A DNA stretch of 64,000 nt, taken from assembly GCA_947305065.1 (NCBI GenBank), contig CAMZCT010000001.1:98854-162853 (forward strand), read 5' to 3'. The notes beneath the pieces are model-generated. The model did no database searches and was not told where the DNA came from. It was given only the letters and a program-made list of their open reading frames with translations. Both the position numbers and the translations under genes were made by a program. The DNA comes from an uncultured Mycoplasmatota bacterium (GTDB lineage: Bacteria; Bacillota_I; Bacilli_A; RF39; UBA660). Below, piece after piece: positions 45,244 to 54,095 of this stretch; position 1 is the first letter of the stretch; the number at the start of each line of letters is the position of its first letter.

Positions 45244-46179
45244 CTATCTTTCCCTGTCTCGATTTCTTAAATGATTTGAATAAAATTCAATTGCCTTAAC
45301 AACAAAATTTTCTATTTGATCATTTCCAATACTCTTTGGGAGTACACTTCTGATTCTACTTTCATTCAATCTTATTTTTGGAATCTGATTAGGTTTTTCT
45401 TGAGAAAGTATCTCATCAATTTTATCAGTATCCAATTTACCTTCTTGACTTAATCTCTTCATAATAATTGTTTGAGCATGTGAAGGAGTACAATCATTAT
45501 ATTCAATACAATCTAATAATGAATATTGTTCTTCTTCTTTTAAATAAGATATTTCTACTCCTGGGTTGAACGCAATTTCTTTATTATCAACTTTTTCTAA
45601 TAACTCTGGAATCAAATAAGTTAATCTTATGTATCTTTTAATTTGAGTTTCACTATCTCCTACTTCATTTGATAATAAAGTATTTGATCTCAACTTAGGT
45701 CCAACTTGGTCCGAAGTTAAATCTGTTCTTTTTCCTTGATGAGCCATTGCTTCTAATTTCATCTTATATGCGAATGCTCTCTCACTAGGTAGAATTTCCT
45801 CCCTCTGCATATTACTATCTACCATAGCAATTATTGCTTCATCATCTGATAAATCTCTAACTATACATGGTATTTTATCTAGTCCTGCTAATTCACTTGC
45901 TCTTTTTCTTCTATGACCAGAGATCATTTCATATCTTCCGTCTTCTTTTGGTCTAACAAGTGCAGGAACTATTACTCCCTTATCTTTTATACTCTCACTC
46001 ATTTGAAGTAATTCTTCATTATCAATTACTTTGAATGGATGATTAGGAAAGTTATCAATATCAGAAAGATTTATTTCAGTAATTAATTCTGAGTTATCTC
46101 TAACTCTTTCTTCCTCAGTAGTGAATAAATCATCTAACTTGGGAAGGTGCATCTTTTGTTTTAATTCTGCCACAATCAA
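45244..46179 (-). CDS. parB: ParB-family partition protein
   Basis: 311 aa. The ParB/Spo0J CTP-binding region is present (ISGHRRKRASELAGLDKIPCIV, then ALVRPKEDGRYEM), followed by a helix-turn-helix section (LRSNTLLSNEVGDSETQIKRYIRL). It binds a centromere-like site and cooperates with ParA to keep an extrachromosomal form of the element in dividing cells. Its first 50 bp overlap the ParA gene. No parS repeats were identified. Confidence 0.93.
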   Translation of the reverse strand: MIVAELKQKMHLPKLDDLFTTEEERVRDNSELITEINLSDIDNFPNHPFKVIDNEELLQMSESIKDKGVIVPALVRPKEDGRYEMISGHRRKRASELAGLDKIPCIVRDLSDDEAIIAMVDSNMQREEILPSERAFAYKMKLEAMAHQGKRTDLTSDQVGPKLRSNTLLSNEVGDSETQIKRYIRLTYLIPELLEKVDNKEIAFNPGVEISYLKEEEQYSLLDCIEYNDCTPSHAQTIIMKRLSQEGKLDTDKIDEILSQEKPNQIPKIRLNESRIRSVLPKSIGNDQIENFVVKAIEFYSNHLRNRDRER

Positions 46180-46954
46180 TTACCTCCTTTGCAAATAATA
46201 AATAGCTTTCTGCTACTTTACTGTTTTTATCGTATTCAAAAATACTTTTACCAAGTGCAGAGGATTCTGCTGTTTTAACAGCTATTGGAATTTGATTCTC
46301 AAAAATTTTAATTTTACTCCCATAGTTATTTTCAAGTTGTTCTTTAATTTCCTTAGATAGATTTGTTCTTCTATCAACTAATGTTAATAGTATTCCATCT
46401 ACTTTTAAATCTGGATTAATCAATCTTCTTACTTTATTAATTGATTGTATTAAAGATGTCATTCCTTTTGCAGCCAAATATTGACTTTGAACAGGAATAA
46501 TAACACTATCTGCTGCTGCTAATGCATTAATAGTAAGCATAGCAAGACTTGGCATACAATCAATTATTATATAATCGTATTTTTTCTTCAAATCTGCGAT
46601 TGCAATTTTTATAGTATTTTCACGACTCATTGCTGTTGCAAGAGACATTTCAGTAGCAGATAAATCCAAATTAGAAGGAATCAAGTCAACATGTTCATTA
46701 TGATGAAGTATAGCTTCTTCTACATTGATAGGTTTATCGTTAATGATTCCATCCATAACATTTGCGATTGAATACTTATAATCGTTCTGGTTATACCATC
46801 CCATATAAGTGGTTAAATCACCTTGTGGATCAGTATCAATCAGAAGAACTCTCTTTCCCATTTTCGCAAGTGCTACACCTAAACTAAAAGTGGTAGTAGT
46901 TTTACCAACTCCACCTTTTTGATTAGCTACTGCAATGACTTTACTTTGAGGCAT
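46130..46954 (-). CDS. parA: ParA-family partition ATPase
   Basis: 274 aa with the deviant Walker A KGGVGKTTTT, Walker A' LLIDTDPQGD and IIIDCMPSL. It moves cargo DNA over the nucleoid or polymerises with ParB. In conjugative elements it stabilises the circular form; some such genes affect transfer. The start overlaps the upstream 153-aa gene by 14 bp. Confidence 0.95.
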   Translation of the reverse strand: MPQSKVIAVANQKGGVGKTTTTFSLGVALAKMGKRVLLIDTDPQGDLTTYMGWYNQNDYKYSIANVMDGIINDKPINVEEAILHHNEHVDLIPSNLDLSATEMSLATAMSRENTIKIAIADLKKKYDYIIIDCMPSLAMLTINALAAADSVIIPVQSQYLAAKGMTSLIQSINKVRRLINPDLKVDGILLTLVDRRTNLSKEIKEQLENNYGSKIKIFENQIPIAVKTAESSALGKSIFEYDKNSKVAESYLLFAKEVIDCGRIKTKDAPSQVR

Positions 46955-47402
46955 TTTTATTCACCTCAACTTCATCATACATATACATTCTTTTTGCAGT
47001 TTCATATATAAATGATTTAATCTTAACATCTAAGAATTTAATTTCTTCTGAAGTAAGATCTAACGCTATGTTTATCTGTTCATCATTTTTGTTTTCTAAA
47101 TATTTTAGTTTAACAAATGAAGAAAGAACATAATCATCATCTACATACAAATGAAAAAAGAAGTCATCCAGTAACTTTTTCCATGAAAGCAGTCTTGATA
47201 TTCTATCGTCTTCATCAATTCTTATGATAATATCTTCTATGGTATGACCATATATTTGTGTTTTAGATTTCATCCAAGAATCTTTTCCGTCATTTAGAGT
47301 ACCAAGAATTTCTTCTCGTCTTTTTTCTATCAATTTATCTATACTTTTATAATTGTGTAAGACAAATGATATTTCTTTTCCAACTTCTGCTGGATAATTC
47401 AT
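46941..47402 (-). CDS. Unknown 153-aa protein at the start of the parAB operon
   Basis: A soluble, helical, charged protein (RREEILGTLNDGKDSWMKSK; RISRLLSWKKLLDDFFFHLY). It begins the parAB operon at the right end of the element and may be a partition accessory or DNA-binding regulator; no family is recognised. Confidence 0.65.
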   Translation of the reverse strand: MNYPAEVGKEISFVLHNYKSIDKLIEKRREEILGTLNDGKDSWMKSKTQIYGHTIEDIIIRIDEDDRISRLLSWKKLLDDFFFHLYVDDDYVLSSFVKLKYLENKNDEQINIALDLTSEEIKFLDVKIKSFIYETAKRMYMYDEVEVNKNASK

Positions 47403-47776
47403 TTTAATCTCCTTTCATTAATAACTTTTAATATGTATTAGAAAGGATGAGTATTATATTTATAACTCGTTTGAGGTTTAAGAAATGTATATTTTTTTAT
47501 TGTTACTAATCAATAGTCCCTAATATCAAAATGCTTAATAATAGATTGGGGATTACTGCATAGAGCAAAGTCTTATTTTATAATGAAAGAAGAAAAATAA
47601 TATCATTCAGTTGCACACAGACTATATATTTGAGGCGCCTTGTCTTTCCCTAGTATCAATCATTTTCAAAATTTTTGCAAAATAAAAAAATGACCAATTT
47701 TTGCCATTTTTGAAATTTTGTTATTTTTCAATTTTTCTCGATTTTATCGGGGTTTGTGAAGATTTTTTTGAGTCAT
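47403..47776. other. Right end of the conjugative element, non-coding
   Basis: 374 bp without a convincing gene. On the plus strand 47420-47466 repeats the leader-ORF segment found before the recombinases; the following ORF is degenerate (MSIIFITRLRFKKC, stops after 20 codons). Further right are AT-rich tracts (TTGACCA-like, TTTTTGCCATTTTTG) and then the broken sugar transferase. The att site should lie near 47760-47790 but cannot be fixed. Confidence 0.5.
47420..47466 (+). repeat. Leader-ORF repeat, right copy
   Basis: AATAACTTTTAAT, then AGAAAGGATGAGTATTAT and TTTATAAC in the same order as on the minus strand at 17497-17550. Inverted relative to the left copy. Confidence 0.6.
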
Positions 47777-48217
47777 CTAGAAGACATAACCAAGGTTAAT
47801 AAACTGTGGTAATTCATCTAAACTAGTTTTTCTTAATACTTTACCTATCTTGGTAATTCTTGGATCATTATCTAATTTCTGATTTTTTTTCCATTGAGTT
47901 TTATAAGGTTCTATTTTTATTAACTCTTTTAATTTTTCTTCAGCATCAGGAACCATTGTTCTAAATTTATATAATTTAAATTCTTTTCCGTTTTTACCTA
48001 TTCTTTTTTGAGTAAAGAATATACTATGAAAATCCCCTGCTAACATATATGATATTTTTAATATAATAGCTACGATTACCATAACTACTATACCAAAGAA
48101 AGAAAATAATATATCGAAGACATCTTTTATTACTTGATATATTTTAAGTCTTATTGTGTTATTTTCATTGGTTTTACTAGTTGCTTTCATGTTTATGACC
48201 TCAATACTTTCATTCAT
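47777..48217 (-). pseudogene. Priming sugar transferase lacking its C-terminus
   Basis: 146 aa. The N-terminal membrane helices and the first half of a sugar transferase domain are intact (FFTQKRIGKNGKEFKLYKFRTM, KIGKVLRKTSLDELPQFIN), but after FIN the frame reads LGYVF and stops, whereas family members continue with the GPRP and DVRPGLTG parts. The break point coincides with the right end of the conjugative element. The remaining part is not in the window. It has its own promoter (48255-48282). The truncated enzyme should be inactive. Confidence 0.85.
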
Positions 48218-48254
48218 ATATTCATCCCTTAATAATCTTTCTTTATCAAATATA

Positions 48255-48282
48255 ATGTTATCATATTTTAGGATTTAGTCAA
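48255..48282 (-). promoter_or_regulatory. Promoter of the truncated sugar transferase
   Basis: TTGACT, 16-nt spacer, TAACAT on the minus strand, about 35 nt before the start codon. Confidence 0.5.
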
Positions 48283-48346
48283 GGAGATGAGTTGTTTATT
48301 TCTTTATATATAATTGTCCTTTTTCTTTTTTTCTATGCTGCAATTT

Positions 48347-48715
48347 TTAACTTTTTCGGATCATTTCTAGCCCAATCCAGGATGCAGTATGATTATTATA
48401 ATGTTTTCGATAAAACAATAGTACTTTTCTTTCAATCTCAGTACTTGGTTTTACTTTAGTTAGTAATTCTTTTAAGAAGGATCTGTTTTCTATTTCTGGA
48501 TATAAGGCATTCATATATTTTATTGATCAGATTCTTAGATAAAAATAATATAAAGTGAAACGATTATTATCAAAAGCATCTACTTTTTTCGCTTCTAGGT
48601 AACGAGCAGTTAAAACGTGATCGGAAGAAGCTAATACTGATAATACTTCTTTACCCATAGAAGTCAACATCGATATAAGGAATTATTAAGTCTTCGTTTG
48701 TTTGCCATAAAAAAA
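48347..48715 (-). pseudogene. Frameshifted gene remnant
   Basis: No intact ORF, but three overlapping fragments on the minus strand read continuously if frame changes are allowed: one around 48660-48710 (NEDLIIPYIDVDFYG), one at about 48529-48660 (KEVLSVLASSDHVLTARYLEAKK), and one at 48347-48514 (ATG, 55 codons, EIENRSFLKELLTKVKPST). The composition is protein-like throughout. This is most likely a decayed gene beside the element; the family is not recognised. Confidence 0.55.
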
Positions 48716-48746
48716 ATCCCCCTTTTTAATCAAAGGGAGATTTTTG
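48706..48746 (-). terminator. Terminator of the 1248-aa gene
   Basis: AAAATC-T-CCCTTT paired with AAAGGG-G-GATTTT, with an eight-T run on the minus strand. Confidence 0.8.
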
Positions 48747-48752
48747 TCAAAG

Positions 48753-51700
48753 TTACATATTCATATTACTACTGGATTCTAGTTCAGAAGCTTCTGTATC
48801 TTTTAATCCTTCTGGGTATGGTATTAAATCAGGATTGAACTCTAAGTAACTTTTAAACATTCTTGCAAATTTATCTTTAGCAAAGTCTAGGCAATCACCA
48901 ATTATTTTACCATCTTCAGTAATGATAATATACCAACCTCTACCACAGATACTTCTTTTTATATTCTCTGGCATGATAGTCTTTTTTTCTTTACATATTT
49001 CAGAAATAATACTTTTATTTCTTCTGTAATCTTCAAATAGGTCTTGACCTTTTTTGGTACTTAAAACTTCTTTATATAATTTTAAATATTCTTGTTTAAT
49101 TTCTTTTATTTCTTTTTCTAATTCATAAATAGTATCATATTGTTTATTTACTCGAGCTATTTCTTTTTTATTAGATAATAATATTATCTTATCTTTTAGT
49201 AGTTCAAGTTTCTTTATTTCAATAGTCATTTCTGGAGTTAAATCAAGTGTATAATAGACATTACTTACTGGATAACTATAGTTTGCTGTTACTGGACCAT
49301 AATGAATGTCTCTAGTAGTAACGCCTTTTTTACTTGCTACTATCATATGATTAGTACTATCTAAATTATTATACATTCCTTTAAATTTTTCTTTTTCATC
49401 GAATACTGTAAACTTTTGCTCTTCTGGTAACGGTCCTTTTAACTGATCGTAATCAAGATATTCATTATGAAGGTCGGAAACTGTTACAAAAGAAATGTCA
49501 TCATCATTTTCTTTTGCTTGACGAATAATTTCTTCAGCAAATAGGACTAATAGTTTATTTAATTCTTCTTTATCTTCTTTTGCTCTTTCGTCTTCACTTT
49601 CATAGCTGTGAATCATTAGAACGTTTCCATTTCTTAATAAAGGAGAAAACATTACTATTTTGCCAGTTTCATCCTTTATAAACATTCCACCGCCATAATA
49701 AGTACTTGTACAATATTTTAGTAAAGAAGTATCTTTACCATTATCGTCAGCATTACCACTTGGTCTAAAGCAGCAATTACTTTTATATCCAGCGGATAGT
49801 ATGTGACGATCTTGAGGATTATACACTCCGATAGTGTATTGGCCTCTTTTAATTTCTACATTAGGGAATTTCTTTGAAGTGATGTTTTCCATTCCACGTG
49901 ATAACTCAACTGTTCTTGGAATTGCTTTATCAGGTTCTGAGCCAAACTTACTAGAGCGTCCTACGTAATCAAATACATCTGTATCAAGAAGGTCTTGATC
50001 TCTACTCCCTAATTCTGGAGATCTTCTTTTTACGTCTAAGTACTTACATATCTTATTAATACGAGAAATATTTAATTTCAAGGATAAACTTTCTTTATTC
50101 TGGGTTTTTAAGAATTCTTCTTGTAAAATATCCCAATCATTAAATATATTACCTAAATTATTCATGAGTTCTTCATTGTTTTGGATGTAATCTTGTTGTA
50201 TAGCAGGTATCTTTTCAAGTGCTTCTGTTGCGTCTTTAACATTTCGTAGTTTAAGTATTATTTTACCTTTTTCATTTTCCATTTCAGCTTTTTTTTCGCT
50301 ATTATCGTTTAGATAATTTCTTATAGGGGTATTCTTAACATTTTTATTAGCTCCAAATATTAGATTAATAAGTGTAGTATTTAAAACTGGAACAAAACCA
50401 TTTCCTTCTTTTTTGAAGGGCACATCAAACAGACTAACTGTATCGAACATTTTACCTAATTTTTCTTCATCTATTTTTCCATACACACCCGTAAGTAATT
50501 CTTTAGACTTTTCAAAACCTAATACACAATATATTTTTATACCTAGTATTGCATGTCTATAATTAAATTCCGAAGGGCGAGATAAGCGAGTTATAAGTCC
50601 TTGTATGGTTTTTACATGTTTAGTATTAAGTTTTCTTAAAATTTCATCCGGAATAGTATTTATATAATCTCTTAGATAATCTTGAGTAATATTACCAATT
50701 CTACTCAAGTAAATTATGGCTTTTTCTGAATTAATACAATATAGATTACTTAGTGCTCTTTCGCCATTAATCATTTTATCTATTGCAATTTGATGGTCAG
50801 GCAACTTATCTTCTTTGAATTTGTTTAATTTTTCAAATATTTCTTCTGCAGATGGTGAAGAAATATTATTATTTTTTGCAACTTTGGTAAGTAATATTAA
50901 AACCGTTTGATGATTACAATCTTTATTGATAGCAGCAATTTTATCAAAATCTTGACTATTATTTACTTTAATGTTGCTATATATTATATCTAAATTAGAC
51001 TTTTTTATTATTTCATTTAAAGGAAGTATATAAACTAATTTTTGGATAACAGTATCTTTATATGCAACATTTGTAAAGCAATCATAATACTCTGTTTTAT
51101 TATTATCTATTAAATATTCAAAGAATTCTGAATTAGTATTATAAGTAACCCTAATAAATCCTTCTATATTATATTTATTAGGATCTTTTTCTAATAATCT
51201 CAATATTTTAGGGAATATTTTTTTATCTTGTAATGCCTGATTTTTATTAACGAAATCACTAGAAGCTATTTTGTTAAATAACATATAGTTTTCAAAGCAT
51301 TCGTCTATCGCTAAATTAAACATTGTTTTATTTTTTGAATATTCAGTTAGGATAGAAGCAATATCTATACTATTCGGATTCTTTCTATATAGTTTTAATA
51401 CTCTAGGAAAGTATTTTTCATTAATACTTTCACTAAATAAGTATAAATATTTACCCTCAAATTTATTTAATAAGTGTAAATATAAATCTTCTTCATTTGC
51501 AAACAAACCTTTTCTGTAATCATATTTTGAATTAGGGTCTCGATAAGAAGTATATATTCTAAATAATTGGGCCTTATCTAAAACATCAAAATTGTGAAAA
51601 TCAAACATATTTGATGTTAAGAAGTCTAGAACAATCTTTTCATTACTTTCTCCCTTGACAAGAGCAATTTTATGTAAGATCTCTTTAGCCTCATCTTTAG

Positions 51701-52499
51701 TAAAGTGGATATGATTAACATCGTCTCTATCTATAAATTCAACGAGATGACCAATTGGAACAAAATCATTTTTAATATATTCTATTATTTTTTTTCTAGC
51801 ATAATCCTGTTTTTCTAAAGGTACATCTAATAGTGTTTTAATATTTTTTAAAAGAGCATTGTCTATTATTAGTTTATTAGATTTTAAAGTATCATTTAAA
51901 TTTTGATATTGATTATCAAGTGAATACCCTACTTTTTTTGCTTCTTCAAGAATTCTATAAACAGCACTTTCATTATATGAAAACTGATTAAGAACATTTG
52001 TTATGGTTGGATCACCATTATCGATTTCTCTAATTTCTGATAATACTATATTAATAAACACTTCGGATTTTGTTAATAGTTTAGGTATTTGCAAACCAGA
52101 TAGAGTATTTATAACACAAAACTTATAGGCTCTTTTACATTCTAATATATATTCTTCATATTTTTGAACATATTCGGGTTTCATCATATGATTAGGTATA
52201 TTAATAATACATTCGGGATTATTATTTGCTATCCAATCTATAAATTGGGGATCATTCTTTAAAGCCGGTATAGTACTAGGTTCTAATCTAACAACTACAT
52301 GAAAATGGTTTTTTAAGTAATCAGCAAATTCTTTTGTAAAACTACTAGCTAATAGTTCTTCCAATTCTAAGGCAGCCGTATGTTCGGCCCATGGCATATC
52401 ACTAATTTCTTCTCTATACTTATTAATGATGTCCTTTAGATTACGATGAAATAAACGTGGGAGAAATCTAGTAAACTTTATTTTTATGTTTTTATTCAT
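48753..52499 (-). CDS. Very large unknown protein (1248 aa)
   Basis: No signal peptide or clear membrane helix; the N-terminal 700 residues are alpha-helical repeats of about 35-45 residues (FIDRDDVNHIHFTKDEAKE type), suggesting a solenoid. The C-terminal half has a compact, conserved-looking domain: KRGQYTIGVYNPQDRHIL, YKSNCCFRPSGNADD, a glycine-rich YYGGGMFI, then a helical stretch and a final CGRGWYIIITEDGKIIGDCLDF. Cysteines and the NCCFRP stretch look catalytic or metal-binding but match nothing I know. It overlaps the cold-shock-like gene by 8 bp, hinting at an RNA-linked role. Another giant helical protein is at 57379-60462. Confidence 0.8.
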   Translation of the reverse strand: MNKNIKIKFTRFLPRLFHRNLKDIINKYREEISDMPWAEHTAALELEELLASSFTKEFADYLKNHFHVVVRLEPSTIPALKNDPQFIDWIANNNPECIINIPNHMMKPEYVQKYEEYILECKRAYKFCVINTLSGLQIPKLLTKSEVFINIVLSEIREIDNGDPTITNVLNQFSYNESAVYRILEEAKKVGYSLDNQYQNLNDTLKSNKLIIDNALLKNIKTLLDVPLEKQDYARKKIIEYIKNDFVPIGHLVEFIDRDDVNHIHFTKDEAKEILHKIALVKGESNEKIVLDFLTSNMFDFHNFDVLDKAQLFRIYTSYRDPNSKYDYRKGLFANEEDLYLHLLNKFEGKYLYLFSESINEKYFPRVLKLYRKNPNSIDIASILTEYSKNKTMFNLAIDECFENYMLFNKIASSDFVNKNQALQDKKIFPKILRLLEKDPNKYNIEGFIRVTYNTNSEFFEYLIDNNKTEYYDCFTNVAYKDTVIQKLVYILPLNEIIKKSNLDIIYSNIKVNNSQDFDKIAAINKDCNHQTVLILLTKVAKNNNISSPSAEEIFEKLNKFKEDKLPDHQIAIDKMINGERALSNLYCINSEKAIIYLSRIGNITQDYLRDYINTIPDEILRKLNTKHVKTIQGLITRLSRPSEFNYRHAILGIKIYCVLGFEKSKELLTGVYGKIDEEKLGKMFDTVSLFDVPFKKEGNGFVPVLNTTLINLIFGANKNVKNTPIRNYLNDNSEKKAEMENEKGKIILKLRNVKDATEALEKIPAIQQDYIQNNEELMNNLGNIFNDWDILQEEFLKTQNKESLSLKLNISRINKICKYLDVKRRSPELGSRDQDLLDTDVFDYVGRSSKFGSEPDKAIPRTVELSRGMENITSKKFPNVEIKRGQYTIGVYNPQDRHILSAGYKSNCCFRPSGNADDNGKDTSLLKYCTSTYYGGGMFIKDETGKIVMFSPLLRNGNVLMIHSYESEDERAKEDKEELNKLLVLFAEEIIRQAKENDDDISFVTVSDLHNEYLDYDQLKGPLPEEQKFTVFDEKEKFKGMYNNLDSTNHMIVASKKGVTTRDIHYGPVTANYSYPVSNVYYTLDLTPEMTIEIKKLELLKDKIILLSNKKEIARVNKQYDTIYELEKEIKEIKQEYLKLYKEVLSTKKGQDLFEDYRRNKSIISEICKEKKTIMPENIKRSICGRGWYIIITEDGKIIGDCLDFAKDKFARMFKSYLEFNPDLIPYPEGLKDTEASELESSSNMNM

Positions 52500-52725
52500 T
52501 TACTTGCGCCACCTTTTCAACAGATGAAGCATAAGTAAACTCTCCAAAGTTAGGAATAAATAATACTTTGTCCCCTTCTTCAAATGTTTCTTCTAAATTT
52601 ACACAATCTATTATTTCAAAAAAGTATGTATCATCGTCAGAACCGATAATATATCCATAACCCTTTTTGTTTTTAAACCATTTTATAATACCTTGCATTT
52701 TCATATAATCACCTATTGTTATCAT
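52492..52725 (-). CDS. Cold-shock-domain-like protein
   Basis: 77 aa. After a short leader, MQGIIKWFKNKKGYGYIIG and DTYFFEIIDC correspond to the RNP1/RNP2 strands of the cold-shock fold (compare the usual KWFNxxKGFGFI and VFVHxSxI), followed by EEGDKVLF. The second motif is weaker than in CspA/B. It would bind single-stranded RNA or DNA. The first Met of the fold is residue 8; an internal start is possible. Cotranscribed with the 1248-aa gene. Confidence 0.82.
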   Translation of the reverse strand: MITIGDYMKMQGIIKWFKNKKGYGYIIGSDDDTYFFEIIDCVNLEETFEEGDKVLFIPNFGEFTYASSVEKVAQVNE

Positions 52726-52735
52726 TATATCATAA

Positions 52736-52763
52736 AAAAAGGAAATATTATTGTTTCCTTTAA
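52736..52763 (-). terminator. metK terminator
   Basis: AAAGGAAA/TTTCCTTT around an 8-nt loop, then a T-run on the minus strand, overlapping the metK stop. Confidence 0.85.
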
Positions 52764-53869
52764 AACTTAATTATTTTTTCCCAAGGTAAATTCTTTTTAC
52801 TAAAATGACCATAATTGGTTGTTTGGGTATAAATTGGTTCTCGTAAATTTAAGTAATTAATTATTCCTTTTGGTGTTAAATCAAAAGTATTTAATACTTT
52901 ATTTAGTATTTCTTCTTCACTTATTTTATTTGTATTATAAGTATTAATATATATTGATACTGGTTTTGCTATACCTATAGCATAGGAGATTTGAATCTCA
53001 CATTTATCAGCATATTTATTAGCAACTATATTCTTAGCTATATGACGAGCCATATAAGAAGCCGATCTATCTACTTTAGTTGGGTCTTTACCAGAAAAAG
53101 CTCCACCACCATGACGAGCATGACCTCCATAAGTATCAACAATAATTTTACGACCAGTTAAACCACTATCTCCAAGCGGTCCACCAATTACAAAACGACC
53201 AGTTGGATTAATAAATATATTTGTCTTTTTATCTATTAGGTTAGATGGTACTACTTTATTTATTACTTCTTTTATTATTTCTTCTTTTAATACTTCCAAT
53301 TTTTTAGTACTTTTATGTTCTGTTGAGATAACAATAGTATCTATTCTTTTTATCTTTTCATCATCGTATTCTACTGTTACTTGGGATTTTCCATCTGGTC
53401 CTAAACCGTTAATAATGTTTTCTTTTCTAACTGTGGCTAATCTACTAGTTAAAGCATGAGCTAGAGATATAGATAAAGGCATTAGTTCTTCTGTTTCATT
53501 ACAAGCATAACCGAACATCATACCTTGATCACCAGCTCCACCAATATCATCATTGGTACCTAAAGCAATATCTTCTGATTGCTTAGAAACATTGATTATA
53601 ATATTACAAGTTTTATAATCAATATCTTGTTTACCTAAATATCCAATACTTTTAATAGTATTTCTTACTATTTTCTCAATGTCTATTTGAGTTTTAGATG
53701 TTACTTCACCAGTAATAAATATGGTATTTTTACCAGCCACTGTTTCTATACCTGCCCTAACATTTTTATCTTTTTTTAAGTAGGCATCTAAGATACTATC
53801 TGATATTAAATCACATAGTTTATCTGGATGCCCTTCTGTTACACTCTCTGATGTAAATAGTTTTTTCAT
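52760..53869 (-). CDS. metK: S-adenosylmethionine synthetase
   Basis: 369 aa, slightly shorter than most MetK (about 380-400). All hallmarks are seen: [16 protein letters not shown] at the N-terminus, [34 protein letters not shown] and [17 protein letters not shown]. It makes S-adenosylmethionine from methionine and ATP in the cytoplasm. A SAM-I riboswitch with terminator and a consensus promoter lie upstream, giving feedback control by the product. Confidence 0.98.
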   Translation of the reverse strand: MKKLFTSESVTEGHPDKLCDLISDSILDAYLKKDKNVRAGIETVAGKNTIFITGEVTSKTQIDIEKIVRNTIKSIGYLGKQDIDYKTCNIIINVSKQSEDIALGTNDDIGGAGDQGMMFGYACNETEELMPLSISLAHALTSRLATVRKENIINGLGPDGKSQVTVEYDDEKIKRIDTIVISTEHKSTKKLEVLKEEIIKEVINKVVPSNLIDKKTNIFINPTGRFVIGGPLGDSGLTGRKIIVDTYGGHARHGGGAFSGKDPTKVDRSASYMARHIAKNIVANKYADKCEIQISYAIGIAKPVSIYINTYNTNKISEEEILNKVLNTFDLTPKGIINYLNLREPIYTQTTNYGHFSKKNLPWEKIIKF

Positions 53870-53902
53870 ATAAATTCCTTCTTTCTATTTATATGTTCTC
53901 AA

Positions 53903-53931
53903 GAAAAAAATCTTTCAGGCTTTGAAAGATT
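53903..53931 (-). terminator. Riboswitch-controlled terminator of metK
   Basis: ATCTTTCA/TGAAAGAT with a short loop and a run of seven Ts on the minus strand, between the SAM aptamer and metK. It is the expression platform. Confidence 0.88.
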
Positions 53932-53956
53932 TTTATTTTATTTTATTTAATTATAA

Positions 53957-54056
53957 CAATCATCATCCAAAGCTATTAACTTTGTCGGTATTAGCACCTA
54001 ACTTAATAGGTTGCTGCGGAGTCATTGAGCCGATTCTCTCGTCCGCTCTTGATAAC
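53957..54056 (-). ncRNA. SAM-I (S-box) riboswitch
   Basis: On the minus strand ATCAAGAG opens the aptamer, then GCAGCAACC and AGGTGCTAAT with CCGAC follow, and GGATGATGA closes it; TTATCA pairs with TGATGA as P1. These are the conserved S-box blocks. Binding of SAM favours the downstream terminator, shutting off metK. Confidence 0.93.
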
Positions 54057-54066
54057 ATATATTTAC

Positions 54067-54095
54067 ATTATATTTTTATACTATTCTTTTGTCAA
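54067..54095 (-). promoter_or_regulatory. metK promoter
   Basis: TTGACA, 17-nt spacer, TATAAT on the minus strand, starting RNA right at the riboswitch. Confidence 0.88.

Larger units (their letters stand above)
12193..47776. mobile_element. Integrative conjugative element with EPS cargo
   Basis: About 35.6 kb lying between two broken genes. It holds three tandem large serine recombinases at one end, a sigma-like regulator, an eight-kb polysaccharide operon, T4SS genes (VirB4, PrgI, TrbL-like, VirB2-like, VirD4, CHAP hydrolase), MOBP relaxase with MobC and PcfB-like protein, single-strand-binding and Toprim proteins, a sortase with adhesin, and ParA/ParB. The core resembles the Tn1549-like families of gut Bacillota. 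Ends are inferred from where the flanking genes stop matching their families; I found no convincing direct repeat, so the exact att sites are unknown. Confidence 0.8.

Noticed and set aside
12193-47776. Prophage
   Set aside because: No capsid, tail, terminase or lysis genes; the module set is a conjugation system.
12180-47790. Direct repeat att core at the element ends (CTAG or TATGT shared)
   Set aside because: Matches are only 4-5 bp or in inverted orientation, no better than chance in such AT-rich DNA.
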